A stretch of 64,000 bases of DNA from Paguma larvata (taxonomy: Eukaryota > Chordata > Mammalia > Carnivora > Viverridae): positions 125,230,414 to 125,294,413 of the forward strand of contig CM057824.1 in assembly GCA_030068075.1 (NCBI GenBank), written 5' to 3'. The number at the start of each line of letters is the position of its first letter. Position 1 is the stretch's first letter. The notes under the pieces are model-generated. The model made no database searches. It was not told where the DNA came from and saw nothing but the letters and a program-made list of their open reading frames with translations. Positions 24,236-36,049 of this stretch are shown piece after piece. Both the position numbers and the translations under genes were made by a program.

Positions 24236-25629
24236 AAGCACTTAGATCCATGTTCAACTCAGCTTTGGTGGCCCTGTGATACCTTCTAATATGATTTCTA
24301 CTCCATTTTCACCTGACTTGTTTTGTTTAGTTTCAGATCATAATCTATTTTAACTGTTTCTTGAAAAAAATGTGACATAAATACTAACTAAGTACATAAT
24401 TAAAGAACAGCTTTCAGGAGATTTTTGGGGGTGTGGAGAGGAGTAATAACCGAAAGCAAAAAACAAACAAAACAAATAAACAAACAAACAAAAAACACCA
24501 CACATTCATTTACACCCATCATTTTTAAATGGAAAATTGAATTTAAAATATTACCCACGTTATAGATCACATATCTTATTTGGGATCACATTGTTTGAAG
24601 AGCCAAAACATTCAACTGAATTTATCTAAATTAAAGTCCAAAATTATACACCAGATGAAGAAGCAAAAAGAAGTAATGGGGGGAAATCTACAGATTTAGA
24701 AGAAGAAAAACTGTCCCATACAATCTTGAAAAAATTTTTTTTACTAGCAATAATACCTTGAGTGAAATATTTCATACATCTGCAGGACTATATCCTTTCC
24801 TGTAAATTGGGAGAAGAATGCCATAAGCCCCTTGTGTAAGTGCCCGCCTAAAGTAAACACCTGTACATGTAAACATTTCTTCCCTTTTCTTATACCTGGT
24901 TAGATAAGAGTTAAATGTATCTTAGCAGTCTTGATAGGAAAAGCAATGAAGAAAGCTCTTTAATGCCACAACTATGTGTCATCCTTGTCTAGGAGCATAA
25001 ATTTGCACAGCGGGCAGTGCAGTGAAAACAGCTCATAATCAACTCATCACCTCTCATCATCGCTAGGATCAAAGGCAAATGGGAAAGAATGCCACTTCAG
25101 TCATTGCTGGTGAAAATTAGCCTCTGTGACACTAATGGTGTCTCATTTAGTATGTACTTTAGATTTAAAAATATGGTTAAAAAAAAAGGCTATTTCCAGA
25201 ACTGCCATTATTCCAGTGTTTCCCTTTAAAAATAACAGTGGCGTTTGAATCTTCCTTACTGAAAAAAATCCTCAGTTAAAATTTATTAACAGATCATTAA
25301 TCCCAGATGAATAAAGGCCAAGTTGTTCTAATTACAGATGCAAAGTTTCATTTATCTATTCCTTTCCTGTTTTTGAAGTTTCTACCATATTCCCTGACCT
25401 GGAACAAAGGTCTATGCTTATATAACAGTGGCCTCTCTAGAGAGTCTCACACAGCATTTGGTATATTGGAGTCCTTAAAATAAAACTTGAAAATGAATTA
25501 CAGTTGCATTTACACAATACACATAAGCTTTCTTATGTACACACGAACAGACTTAATACCAAGAATAATGAAAGTACACTGCACTAAAGAGTATTTATAC
25601 TTGAACCAGGATACATAGAGTAGACTCAA

Positions 25630-25745
25630 GAGACTCCATTCACTTTACAAATATTTATTAGGGTCTACTATGTTAAAGGTGCTATTCTAAGTGCAGGAGG
25701 GAGATACATGATTATATTTATGTCAGTATTAGGTCATTATTGGTT
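25630..25745 (-). mobile_element. L2 3' end fragment, antisense
   Basis: 'tccattcactttacaaatatttattagggtctactatg' and 'ggtgctattctaagtgcagg' match the reversed L2 3' end. Confidence 0.55.
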
Positions 25746-26029
25746 TTGACAATTTGAACATTTGAATATTTAAAAAGTTATTGTTGTTTACAATTGCAAG
25801 TATTGACAGTTGAGGGGACACCTGGAGGGATTTTGTTGGTGGAAGTCTTGTACCTAATCAGAGACAGGAATGGAAGATCTCTAAATTCCTTTCCAACTTA
25901 CAGAGGCTCTTAAACATATGTTCTCCCTGGTTTCTATAAAATTTAGCTGCTAATTAAGCAGAAATAGAAGAAATATCTATAGTCCCTATGCTCATAATAA
26001 GTAAGAACAGGAGTACTGGAAGTTGACGT

Positions 26030-26225
26030 ATGTATTCCATATCACACAGTTTTATTTTTCATCAGAGTATGTGTCCCTGCTCAAGTTAATTAACCTTCTC
26101 TATGCCTTCTTATCTATGCAGCTAAGTAATAGTGATTCTCTCACACTCCTGTTAGAAATATTAAATAAATTAGCATACAAAAAGCTCAGAACCACAACAA
26201 CTAGTATATAATATACTCACAGTAA
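26030..26225 (+). mobile_element. MIR SINE fragment
   Basis: 'gtgtccctgctcaagttaattaaccttctctatgcc' through 'gttagaaatattaaataaattagcat' to 'gctcagaacc' follows MIR order. It ends shortly before the palindrome at 26265. Confidence 0.6.
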
Positions 26226-26264
26226 ATATGGAAAACTAAAGTAAAACATTTCAGCTGGAAACAC

Positions 26265-26323
26265 AATTGAGCACTTATAGAGTGTAATGAGATAATCTCA
26301 TTACACTCTATAAGTGCTCAATT
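26265..26323. repeat. Near-perfect 59-bp palindrome (29-bp arms, 1-bp centre)
   Basis: The left arm 26265-26293 (aattgagcacttatagag then tgtaatgagat) is the exact reverse complement of the right arm 26295-26323, with a single A at 26294. The bases outside (c/t) do not pair. It is not a TA-bounded MITE that I recognise. Single-stranded, it would form a long hairpin. Confidence 0.97.
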
Positions 26324-29239
26324 TATAGAACATAACTTTCTTATCTTATCTACTCTGAATCCTAGATATGTTCAAATTTTTAAAAAATCACTATCAGTAC
26401 TGGGCACTAGTGATGAGAAGGCAAAAATAAACATCAAAAAGGAAAGTCTGGCACCTTACATGTATATTAAGCAAGGCTATTTTTGAATGATTAATCTAAA
26501 TGTAGAATACTTAACCATTATTCATCAAATTTCTGTATTAATTTGGAATTTGCCTATATACACCACAAAGAGTTTTGAAACACAAATTAAACTTGTTGGA
26601 ATTTATTAACATTCCAGTATACGTAGTGGGTTTCTTTTGTATTACCTCTCCGACTTTTCAGAGTATCTCTGGTCTCACTTTCTTAGCCCTCCACTAAGAA
26701 TCTCTTATAATAACTATGAATATTATTGGCCCTATTTATGAGCTATCTGAAGGAAAGATCTCACACCAAAAATGGAGATACGGGAATAAAGGGCGAAATA
26801 AAAGACACATTAATGATAAAATTAAAGAGGGTAAAACTGAATTTTAGTGTGTGTTTTCATTATTTTTTTATTCATGGGCATGTCTATTAGTAAGTCTTCT
26901 GAATTTGAGAAAATAATAAATTATTACATATATAGATTTATAAAATCTATTGCTACATTTTTGTATCCATGAATGTTTTGAACTTTCTCACAATTGTAGG
27001 ACCTATTTAAAAATACTAATAACAAAGTCCTTTTCCATTGATTTCCTTTTCAAATAAACAGTTTCCTAATTTTTATTTGAGGGAACATTAGGTATAATAT
27101 GTATTCACCATTTGAATTGGGCACTAGGTCACCTGAACTATAACCCACAGGAGTTAACGTGAACTAGATGTTGCAATCATAGTTCCCTCATTTTCAATGC
27201 TATCGCTCTTTATCTATTTTAGCATTCACAATACAATGCAAGCGAATCTCTCTCAGACATTCTGAAAGAGCATAGTGCAAGGAATATACCTTTGAGGATC
27301 AGAAGATGTGAGCTATTGTTTGGTATGTAGTTAATTAGCATAGACTGTTATTCCCCATATTTCAGATTGATTTCTTGATGGTTCTATTCTATTTTTCTAA
27401 ACACAGATCCTCTGGTCCCTTCTGGTAGATTAAGGAATTTGCACTCTTCATCTATTAGCCATTTATTTGTAGAGGTCATCATGACACCCATTTATACGGT
27501 CTCTTAGGGATGCTGCTGGTTTTCCATAAGACACACAAAAATTATCCAGTAAAACAATTATATGTGAATTAAAGAGGAGTTGCTTCTAAGACATAATTAC
27601 AACAATTGGAAAAATATTACCTCAATGTAAAAGGAAAGGCTTTTGTTGACCTGAAATGTATGAAAAACACACTTGTACATATACACTCACGTATCTCTTT
27701 AAACTTGTATAGAATGAAACCACTCATCCAAAGAAAATGAGACTTCATTCACAACAAAAGTTATTATGTTCCCAATGTGACTACTCTCTGTGATATATTT
27801 TTTCCCAGATATATTTCATCAAATATAATTTTTTAAATGAGTAAGTAAGATTAACAATGCCCCACTTATATTTCAATAGTTTCTGTAATTAAGGCAAATG
27901 ATGATGATACACTAAACTATTTTGAAAATAGTTTAGAGACATAATTATGATAGTTACTCACTACCTAATGCAGTCTTTGTGAGATATTTTAACTTCAGAT
28001 TTTAAGTACTTAAAGGAAAAGTACTGCTTCGTATTAACTTTTATGATCCCCCTGAACTAGCAGTTATTGTCAACTGAATATTAGTTGCATTTAATTGAGT
28101 AAATTCTATGTAAGATTAATCTCAAATATAAAAGTAAGTGATACTTTTAGATATATTTTTCTTTGGGAAACATGCCTTTCAATTTTTATTATATTAGGGG
28201 AAAAGTTAGAAATCATGATATATTATCCAGCTGTAGTTTTAACTGACGATGCCTAACTCTTTTTTAAAGATTGGAAATCATTTATTTATTAGTTTCCTTC
28301 AGACAGGTTGAATAGTAACTTGCAAAGATTTAAAATATTGACCACTGTTCAATGCCACATCAATTCAGAAGTTCACAATCAATTCCCAACTCCTTTCTCT
28401 CAGAACAAGTGCCAAGCAAAGACAGACCAATAACAGATAATAAGTCAGTCCTTTAAAAAGAATTCTGAACTCAGCTATAGTTCATTCACAAATAGATTAA
28501 AAAATATAATTTATCTAAAGAACTCAAGAAATGTAAATGTATTGGAGAAAACCTTTGACACCAATATTTCATGGCTTCTTTCATGTTATTAATGAAACTA
28601 ATTTAGAGTTCTACAATAGAATCTAAACTTTGTTATCTCATGCTGTACTTTTTTTAAAAGTGGCAATTATTGTCAAGACAAAGGATAGCATAACATTCCA
28701 AGTAGAACCAATTGGACAAATCTATCAATATATGGAGTTTTGATGCTTCCTAAAATATAACCCAATCCACTCTCTAATATAATGTTAGTTCAAGCAAGAA
28801 TGGCAAAACTAATGTTTTCGGCAAGCTATCATATTTTAATACAAAAAAGGAAAAAAATCAAATGCTCAGACAAATCATCTCTATTTACAATCTTCTCATA
28901 ATTATAAGTAATATGAGAGCTGAACACATAAGGGATAAAATGCATTCAGATAAACAGACATTGACAAATTTATAGTCATTAAAAATGTTTAAGAATATTT
29001 CATAATATCATCCTTTCAAACAGAGATCACCAATTGATTTCCACGAAGTTGGATCTGAGTTCAAACTTCAGTTACAAATGTAAATGATCAAATATACACT
29101 ATAAGGTAAAATTACAGAAACAATAATTATCAGGTATTATTTAACCTCTAAGTTTGCAACTCATTGTTTTTCATACTTGCCTTGAGGCATTCGACCCTAG
29201 GGTTGAATTAATTTATGACTGACAGCTAAGAACAATGTG

Positions 29240-29242
<3 letters not shown>

Positions 29243-29284
<42 letters not shown>
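29243..29284 (+). repeat. (GT)21 microsatellite next to SAMSN1 exon 1
   Basis: Uninterrupted GT dinucleotides. On the coding (minus) strand this is (AC)21, beginning about 49 nt after the exon 1 donor. Confidence 0.97.
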
Positions 29285-29285
<1 letters not shown>

Positions 29286-29332
29286 CTATTAAATGGTTTG
29301 ATTTTATTCAACTGTGTATAAAGTTATCTTAC

Positions 29333-29389
29333 CTTTGGTTTTTGATGTTTCTCCTTCTCTGAAGCATTGGATGGTTTTCTCTTCAGCAT
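29333..29389 (-). CDS. SAMSN1: SAMSN1 coding exon 1, start codon (residues 1-19, short isoform)
   Basis: The minus strand has an ATG at 29389 in the context tcaaaATGC (A at -3), followed by 19 codons reading MLKRKPSNASEKEKHQKPK and a canonical donor AAG|gtaaga at 29332. This is the start of human SAMSN1 with one difference (A for V at residue 9). The MLKRKPSN start is also close to SASH3 (MLRRKPSN), so the N-terminal basic patch is a family trait. The exon joins exon 2 in phase 0, after an intron of about 22.4 kb. A 21-unit GT array (AC on the coding strand) lies about 50 nt inside the intron. The 5' untranslated region must run upward from 29390; its extent cannot be set from sequence alone. 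Confidence 0.94.
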
Positions 29390-29520
29390 TTTGAATTCAG
29401 ACTACTCCAATGAGTGTACTTTGTGTTGTGACAGAAACAACTACAGGCTGTCAGCAGTGTGCCGTCTATGATACAGCAGATAAGTTTGAGCCCAGGAACC
29501 TGCCACTTCCTCCTTTGGTC
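29390..29520 (-). promoter_or_regulatory. SAMSN1 exon 1 5' UTR and likely proximal promoter, with PU.1/ETS-like site
   Basis: This lies directly upstream of the SAMSN1 start codon. At 29503-29518 the minus strand reads CCAAAGGAGGAAGTGG, a good match to the PU.1/ETS composite (GAGGAAGTG core), about 115 nt above the ATG. I see no TATA box and no CpG island. Known biology: SAMSN1 is expressed mainly in haematopoietic cells, where PU.1-type TATA-less promoters are common. Promoter placement and factor binding are inference. Confidence 0.55.
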
Positions 29521-31361
29521 AGGATATGACCTCACAACTACATGAAAGTTTTGTTTTGTTTTGTTTTAAACGGTAATTCTTTGGTAACTCTTTAATGTTC
29601 TGTATTTGCTATAGTCTATGAGGTAGATCCCTAAGTCTCACACGTTGACATGCCTACAGTTATCATGAGGACCATAAGGATTCAAAATAAGGATTTTTAA
29701 AATTTATATGAAATAATAATCTATAACACATTCTGTGGATATAGGGTGGAAAAGAGCTGAACCAAATTTTTTTATTTGAAACATTTATTTCTATCTGAAT
29801 AAAGTTAGAGATGTGGGCATTCAAATATTAAAAAACTGAAGAGAATACTCAAGATAGTAAATTTTATCCTTCTAAGTAAACTTTGCTATAAGATGAAATA
29901 AACTAGACTTTATGAAATACTAATCCTACTTAAAGTATATATGCATATACTTAAAAGTAGAGCATGGATAAAATTAATATAAATATAAATAGGAATATGA
30001 CTTCAGAATTAATTGATTATTCATATTGTTACTTTTGAAACACATTACTATGTTATAAAGCCCCTATTAATATGAAAATCTATTAAACGGATCCCTGAAT
30101 TAGCCAGATGTCTTTCTGCGACAAACGACAATGCCACATCCTGATAACTGCTATTCCAGTGATCGTCCAATGATCAATGGTACCTTCAAATGAAGCATCC
30201 AGTGTCTGAATTTAATAGGCCTGGAATAGAGCTAATATGGCTTAGAAAGACTTTTCTCATCAAACTAAAGGGTGTAACATTTTTATTATAATGTCAAAAC
30301 CAAAATACCCAGAAAGCAAAAGCAAGAAGTTCAAGCTTTCTTGTTAATGAGGGATTTACCAAAGGGAGCCTAGTGGAATGTCTAAAATTCCAGTTCCATT
30401 AAAACAGGTTTGTTAAAATCAACCTAGATTTCCATTTATAAAACCCCTGGGTTGAAAATCAGTGGTGTCATATTCTTAATGATCAGCTTTTCTAGGGAAA
30501 AATCAACTGACTCTATTACTCAGTCTTTCCTCATATCTCTGAGCCCTTTCTCCCTGAGACCCAGTTCTAAGTATTCAAATTTCACTAATCATTTAACAAA
30601 TATTAAATTAAATGTTGTGTGCTGTTTGAAAGTATATCATGCCTCTTGATTAGCTTAAAAATTATTTACGTTCTACAATAGAATTAAAGAAATACACTTA
30701 AGATTGTGATTAATATGCTTCTATGAGATATTAAGAGCAAAATTCTATCTTTAGGAATTATTAGACGGGCATTTTCAAAATAACACTGAGGATTCTGAGG
30801 TTGGGTAATTCCCTAGAAGTATGGCTTAGGTTAAGGCAGTGACCTAAGTATATTTTCATTTCATCTTTTCAGGAATTGAAAGTCATAAAAATATATTTCT
30901 TAACTGAAACACTCGCACCCTCTGAGCCTTACTTTCTTTACCTGGGAATAGAAAGTTAATTCAATTGTGGAGTTCAATCAACAATATGAGAATGATAATA
31001 TTTTCACTTACTATAGTAATAGAGTTTTAGCAGGAATAAAAGTGAATACTAACAAAAAGCATACTTATCATATGACTTACCGTTTAAATAATGTTTTATG
31101 TCAAGAAATGTTTGTGGATCTTAAAGAAGTATGAAATTTCAAATTATATTTCTGCAGTGATAACTAAAGAATAGAGACACTCACATTCATACATGGGCAG
31201 ACTATATGCAGTTTTAAAAAGTGTTACACTCAAGCAATTTGGCAAAAGCACAGTTTATTATTTCTAGGCACTTTACCATCATTAACACTATCAGAAATAC
31301 TTTCAAATGTAAGTAAAATGAAATCTTTTCCTTCAGAATTACAGATGCGAGAAGCAATTTT

Positions 31362-31578
31362 CTTTTTCCTTTTTAAAAAGTTTATTGATTTATTTTGAGA
31401 GAGAGAGAGAGAGTAAGCTGGGGTGGGACAGAGAGAAAGGGAGAGAAAGAATCTCAAGCAGGCTCCACACTGTCGCCACGGAGCCTGATGTGGGGCTCGA
31501 ACTCATGAACCGGGAGATCATGACCTAAGCTGGAATCTAGAGTCAGACGCCTAACCAACTGAGCCACCCAGGTGCCCT
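31362..31578 (-). mobile_element. CAN-type SINE, antisense, with perfect target duplication
   Basis: Reversed tail 'aagtttattgatttattttgag', GA-rich body, 'caagcaggctccacactgtcgccacggagcc', 'gggagatcatgacctaagc', head end 'gccacccaggtgccc'. The 13-bp duplication gagaagcaatttt flanks it (31349-31361 and 31579-31591). Confidence 0.96.
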
Positions 31579-33330
31579 GAGAAGCAATTTTATAACCTTC
31601 TCTACTACTCGGAAAACATGTTTTCTGGAAATTAAAAACATCTCAAGTCCTATCACACTCTGTTAAACAACTTGGTCCTCAAAATATATTGGTAAGATAG
31701 CATTTTTTTTTATCAATTATCTACTATGTTTTGGAATTCTGGGGCCACCAAGGTATTTAATGAGTGACCAGAATGATCTTGCAAATTCAAAAGTCAAAGG
31801 TGAAACAAGAATGGGGTAAAGAGTCAGTATTGAGCACATCTAACTCCCTATCATGATTAAACCGCTAAGCCACATGTTGCTTAAGACATGTTCTGAAGCA
31901 GGGAAATTGCAAAACAGCAGTCTGGGTGCTTTGTTTTTACAAATTACCTTAATAGTCTTAGAACCCAAGTGGGGCGAAACAAGTTTGGAACTTTGTGACA
32001 TATATATTGGTTACAATTTCTGCGTCACAGGGAGTGTCAAAATTTTAGAGAAATTGCAATCAAGGAACAGTTATTGGGATGTAGATCTTATGAGAAAACA
32101 AAGTGAGCCAATAGAGTTGTTTCAGCAGTTCAACAGATGTTTATTGGTGGATTACTATGACATGAATTATCAAATTCCAGTCAGAAAAGTATAGATAAAA
32201 CAAAATGTGGTGATGTCTTTCATTCTGATATCTTGATTGCCTGAGGACCTCCATCTCTTTGCTCCCTGACATCAGGCTGAAGACTGAAATTAGTAATGTT
32301 TGGATTAATCCTAGTCTATACTTTAAAGGCACATATATTTGTTCAATGGTAGGAGAGTTTTCAAATCTTTTAAAATGGAACTATAATCCCCATACCCCGC
32401 CTAATGCATACACCTCCAGCATGTGGACTCGGTCGCAGTAAATCTAATGCTTCCGTGTGTCACTGGAGCAACCATGACCAAAAGTTGTTTAAGTAACTAT
32501 AACTTAAAATACTCCTGAATATACCTCAAATGTATTGTTGGTGGAGGACAACAGAGAAGCATCTTCCAAGAACGTGAAAAATAAGAGAAGCGAGGTTGTT
32601 ATCATGAAGTACAGTTCTGAAATTAATATTTAATGTAAGTTAGAATCCTTATAGAAAAAATAGATTGTATTCCATTTAGATCTACAGACTTTAGTCACTT
32701 ATGATAAAGAAAAGAAGGAGTCAATCTTAAGACAACTTAAACTTGATAGTTCTGCTTCTCTTTCTGGCTCCTCGGAGCAGGTTTCTCTCTACAGAATGGG
32801 AAAGGAAAATTTATAGAAAGAAGCCCAGTGGGGCTGCTCTGTTCTTTCCTGTTTATGACTTGCTAGAAGTGGAGGTCCTAGGTATCATACAAATCCTAAC
32901 TCTACACAAGATTTCCTGAAGCAAATGCACGTATCCATCTGATGTTCTTGCAGTTCTTTACTCAATAATTCGGTTGGTAGTTTCAAAGTCATACAGTGAT
33001 ATACAATATATTGGGGTTGCACCCTCCAGAGATCTAGCTTATTCTTACAATATGATGGATAAAACACCTCCTTGTTTACACTTAGGGGTTTATAGAGAAA
33101 TGATGGTGTGGATATTCCCTCAGACCTACTGTGGGAATGAAAGGGTGAGGTGGTGGGAGAAAATGGTGTATTCTCTGTGAACCTTTTACATTTCCTAGCT
33201 CTCCGAGGTCATTTATCCATTTTGTCTCTGGAGTCCCTATTTCCTAACCCTTTTCTGCAAGGGACCCACCCCCTTCCCTAAGCTCTTGAAATCCCTTCTA
33301 ATGTCTTTCTAATTGAAAAGGCTTGCAGTG

Positions 33331-33392
33331 TTTTTTGTTGTTGTTGTTGTTTGTGTTTTTTTGTGTTTTGTTTTGTTTTGTTTTGTTTTTTG
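33331..33392 (+). repeat. TTG/TTTTG simple repeat
   Basis: 'ttgttgttgttg' followed by repeated 'ttttg' units. Confidence 0.85.
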
Positions 33393-34699
33393 CTTTTCCC
33401 AGTGACCTGCTTTATGGAATGAAGAAGAGTTTTTGAGTAGATAATTGGGAGAAGAGAAAGTTCTGATCCTACTAACAGGAGGTGTTAAGAAGCTATAGGG
33501 TTATTTTTTTCTCAGTGAGGCCTAAAATTAAGCATATGTTTCCCAAGGATTAATTTTCTTCCACGAACCCATATCTATGTGAGAAATTAATATTTCACTA
33601 TTAATTTCTCCTTGTGATATGATGCTTTGCCTGAGTTTTATTACGGAGTTCTCATACCTTCATTAGCAGTGATAGGGGTGATGGCCAAACCACTTAGAGG
33701 GTGGGAGGAAATCTTAATTCATTTTGCCCCACATAGAGAAAGAAGTGTAACAGGCAAATATTTGGTAGCATCCACTCAAGTCATTGGTTCAAGAAAGAGA
33801 GCCTCAGTAAACCTTGAGTATCTTAATTCTCTGACAAGATAATCCACCATGTGGCGATGGATGCCTCAAGCAATTTTAACTGGATTTCAGTAAACAACAT
33901 ATTTTTTAATAAATACTTCTCTTTATTTTGTTTTGATTTTAAGCTCAATGAGTAACCTTTAAATAATGACTGAGTTCCTTGGGTAGGTCTGTCTACAGGA
34001 GGCAAATGCATTGTTCATACGGACGTCAAATACCTGAAACACTGCAATTGCATTTCTTACTATAAATTAATGAATAGCTATGGTGGTTGATTAGAGTATG
34101 TCCCAAAAAGAGGATGCACTCTTGGTATGCTCAAACATAAAAATTCTGAGAGAGGAGAATTGCTGGACAGGCCCTAGAGATCTTGGGAAGCCTCTTGAGA
34201 GAGAGAGCCTGGGCCTGCAACATAATTTCATATTTTAAATTTCCCACAAGACAATTGAGAATCTTATCTCGTTATCTTAGTTGTAGAATAAGTAGAGAAT
34301 TGAGATAAATAAAAAGACCAATGATCTAAGATGAATGGGGAATGTAAAGACTCATACAGTAAGAAACACTTGAAAGAGACAAAGAATTTCTTAGACTATA
34401 TCTATGCATGGCAAGATGTTGGAAAACAACGTAAGAGAAGACTTAGTAAACAGAAAGTGAGGCGTACCAGTTTCAAAGTGACAAAACCAATTAGGGGGCC
34501 TAAGGTCAAAATAAGTGCAAATTATTCAGATTGTTCAATAAATTATAAATATACAGTTTCTAAGTAGTCACCATAAGTAATGATAAAATAAAATTTCATC
34601 TATTTATGATTCAAAGTTATAATACTCATGAAGTAATCTTAGTTTCAAATTTAATAATAATGAGTATCAATTTTGAGTGACTATATCACTACCATTATG

Positions 34700-34880
34700 C
34701 TGAGTACTTCAGTCATATTTTCCATGTAATCCTCAGAAAATCTCCATAAGCTGGTCTAATACTGTCATCTTCAACTTCCAGGTGAAGTTAGGTATAATGT
34801 CCACTTTACTTAGCTGGAAGTGATGGAATCAGGATTTAATCCAAAGCCTCAGCTCATAACCATAATTCTCTATCATAGTT
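34700..34880 (-). mobile_element. MIR SINE fragment, antisense
   Basis: 'gctgagtacttcagtc', 'atgtaatcctcagaaaatctcc', 'tccaggtgaagttagg', 'ctggaagtgatggaatcaggatttaatcc', a reversed MIR order. Confidence 0.6.
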
Positions 34881-36049
34881 ATGCATTGGCATATTTAAGG
34901 ATCTACCATAAAATGGGAGTGATTTACTTGGGGGTTAGGTTCCAAATGGTAAAGGATAGGAAGAAGGTAATGCTGAGTGGGAGACAGTGTTTTCAATGTT
35001 ATGTGTATAAAATAATTTGAAATCAGTAGGTGTGCAACCCATTTAGCCTCTTCAATTAATACTTGGCACCACAGGAATACCTGCTACCACTTCATTTTCC
35101 TTCTCCAAGCTACCTTGTTATGACTCTAAGAAGAGTTAAGAGTCCCTCGATGATATCTTTAATAATAATTTCACACTTATAAAAATCAGAGTAGGTGTAT
35201 AAATTAGACTCGTCCACACTTTATGGAATTCCCTATGTTCTGAAGTACCCCATGATATCTTTTGATACTTTTCATCTATAAACTGATACTATCTGTGAAG
35301 ATGCTACCAGGAGCACATTCTATTTCCTCCTTGACCTGGAGCTATAACTCCCAAATTCATGTTCCTAAATTTATGTTTTATTCTCTTAATCTTTGACTCT
35401 TAATTTGGCCACTTTTGCTTGCCTCAAGGTCACATCCAAATTATGGTCATGATTTTCACATTTCTATAATACTTCTCCCTTCAACACACCTAAATGTCAT
35501 TTTAAGTTTCATAAAAATTAAAATTATTACCCTAAAAATAAAAAAAAGAAAAGCTTCCTTTTCTACTCCCAGAATTCCTAGTAGTTCTTTTCCTGACTCC
35601 CTTTAGTATTTAAACCATTTTACTCAGTGTTTAAACTCATGTTTTTCCATGATAGTCCCAAACTTTATTGAGTATTAGACATTACCTGTTGATTCCCATT
35701 TTTATCTTTGAGAATTTTGTACTCTTTTCACTCCCCAAACTCCCTTATAATTATTTAGTTAAATCATTAGTCATTATTATTTTGTAAATATTGTCTGTGC
35801 CTAACTCGAATTGTGTTTGATGCTTTATGCTTAATTTTTTTGTCCATTTCTAGAGCTCATGATTACTTTGCTTTTTTAAGTAATTGGTTCCCTATGTATA
35901 ATTGTTAATATATCCCAGATAAATGCCTCAACAAATCTATTAACTGATTAGTTTTGAATATTTAAATATAGATATCATACTTGTAATTTCAAATGCTCAG
36001 ACATTCCAGGTTAATTTTTTTTTCTCAGTTCCAAGGGGATCTGGTTATT

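Larger units (their letters stand above)
6973..29332 (-). other. SAMSN1 intron 1 (22.4 kb)
   Basis: Long first intron of the short isoform. The larger stretches where I see no gene or recognisable repeat are 6973-8138, 9217-10550, 13150-15270, 16260-17660, 18170-18890, 19020-21000, 22200-22950, 24240-26020 and 26330-29240. They are AT-rich and contain only short, non-conserved-looking open frames. Individual elements are listed separately. Confidence 0.6.
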
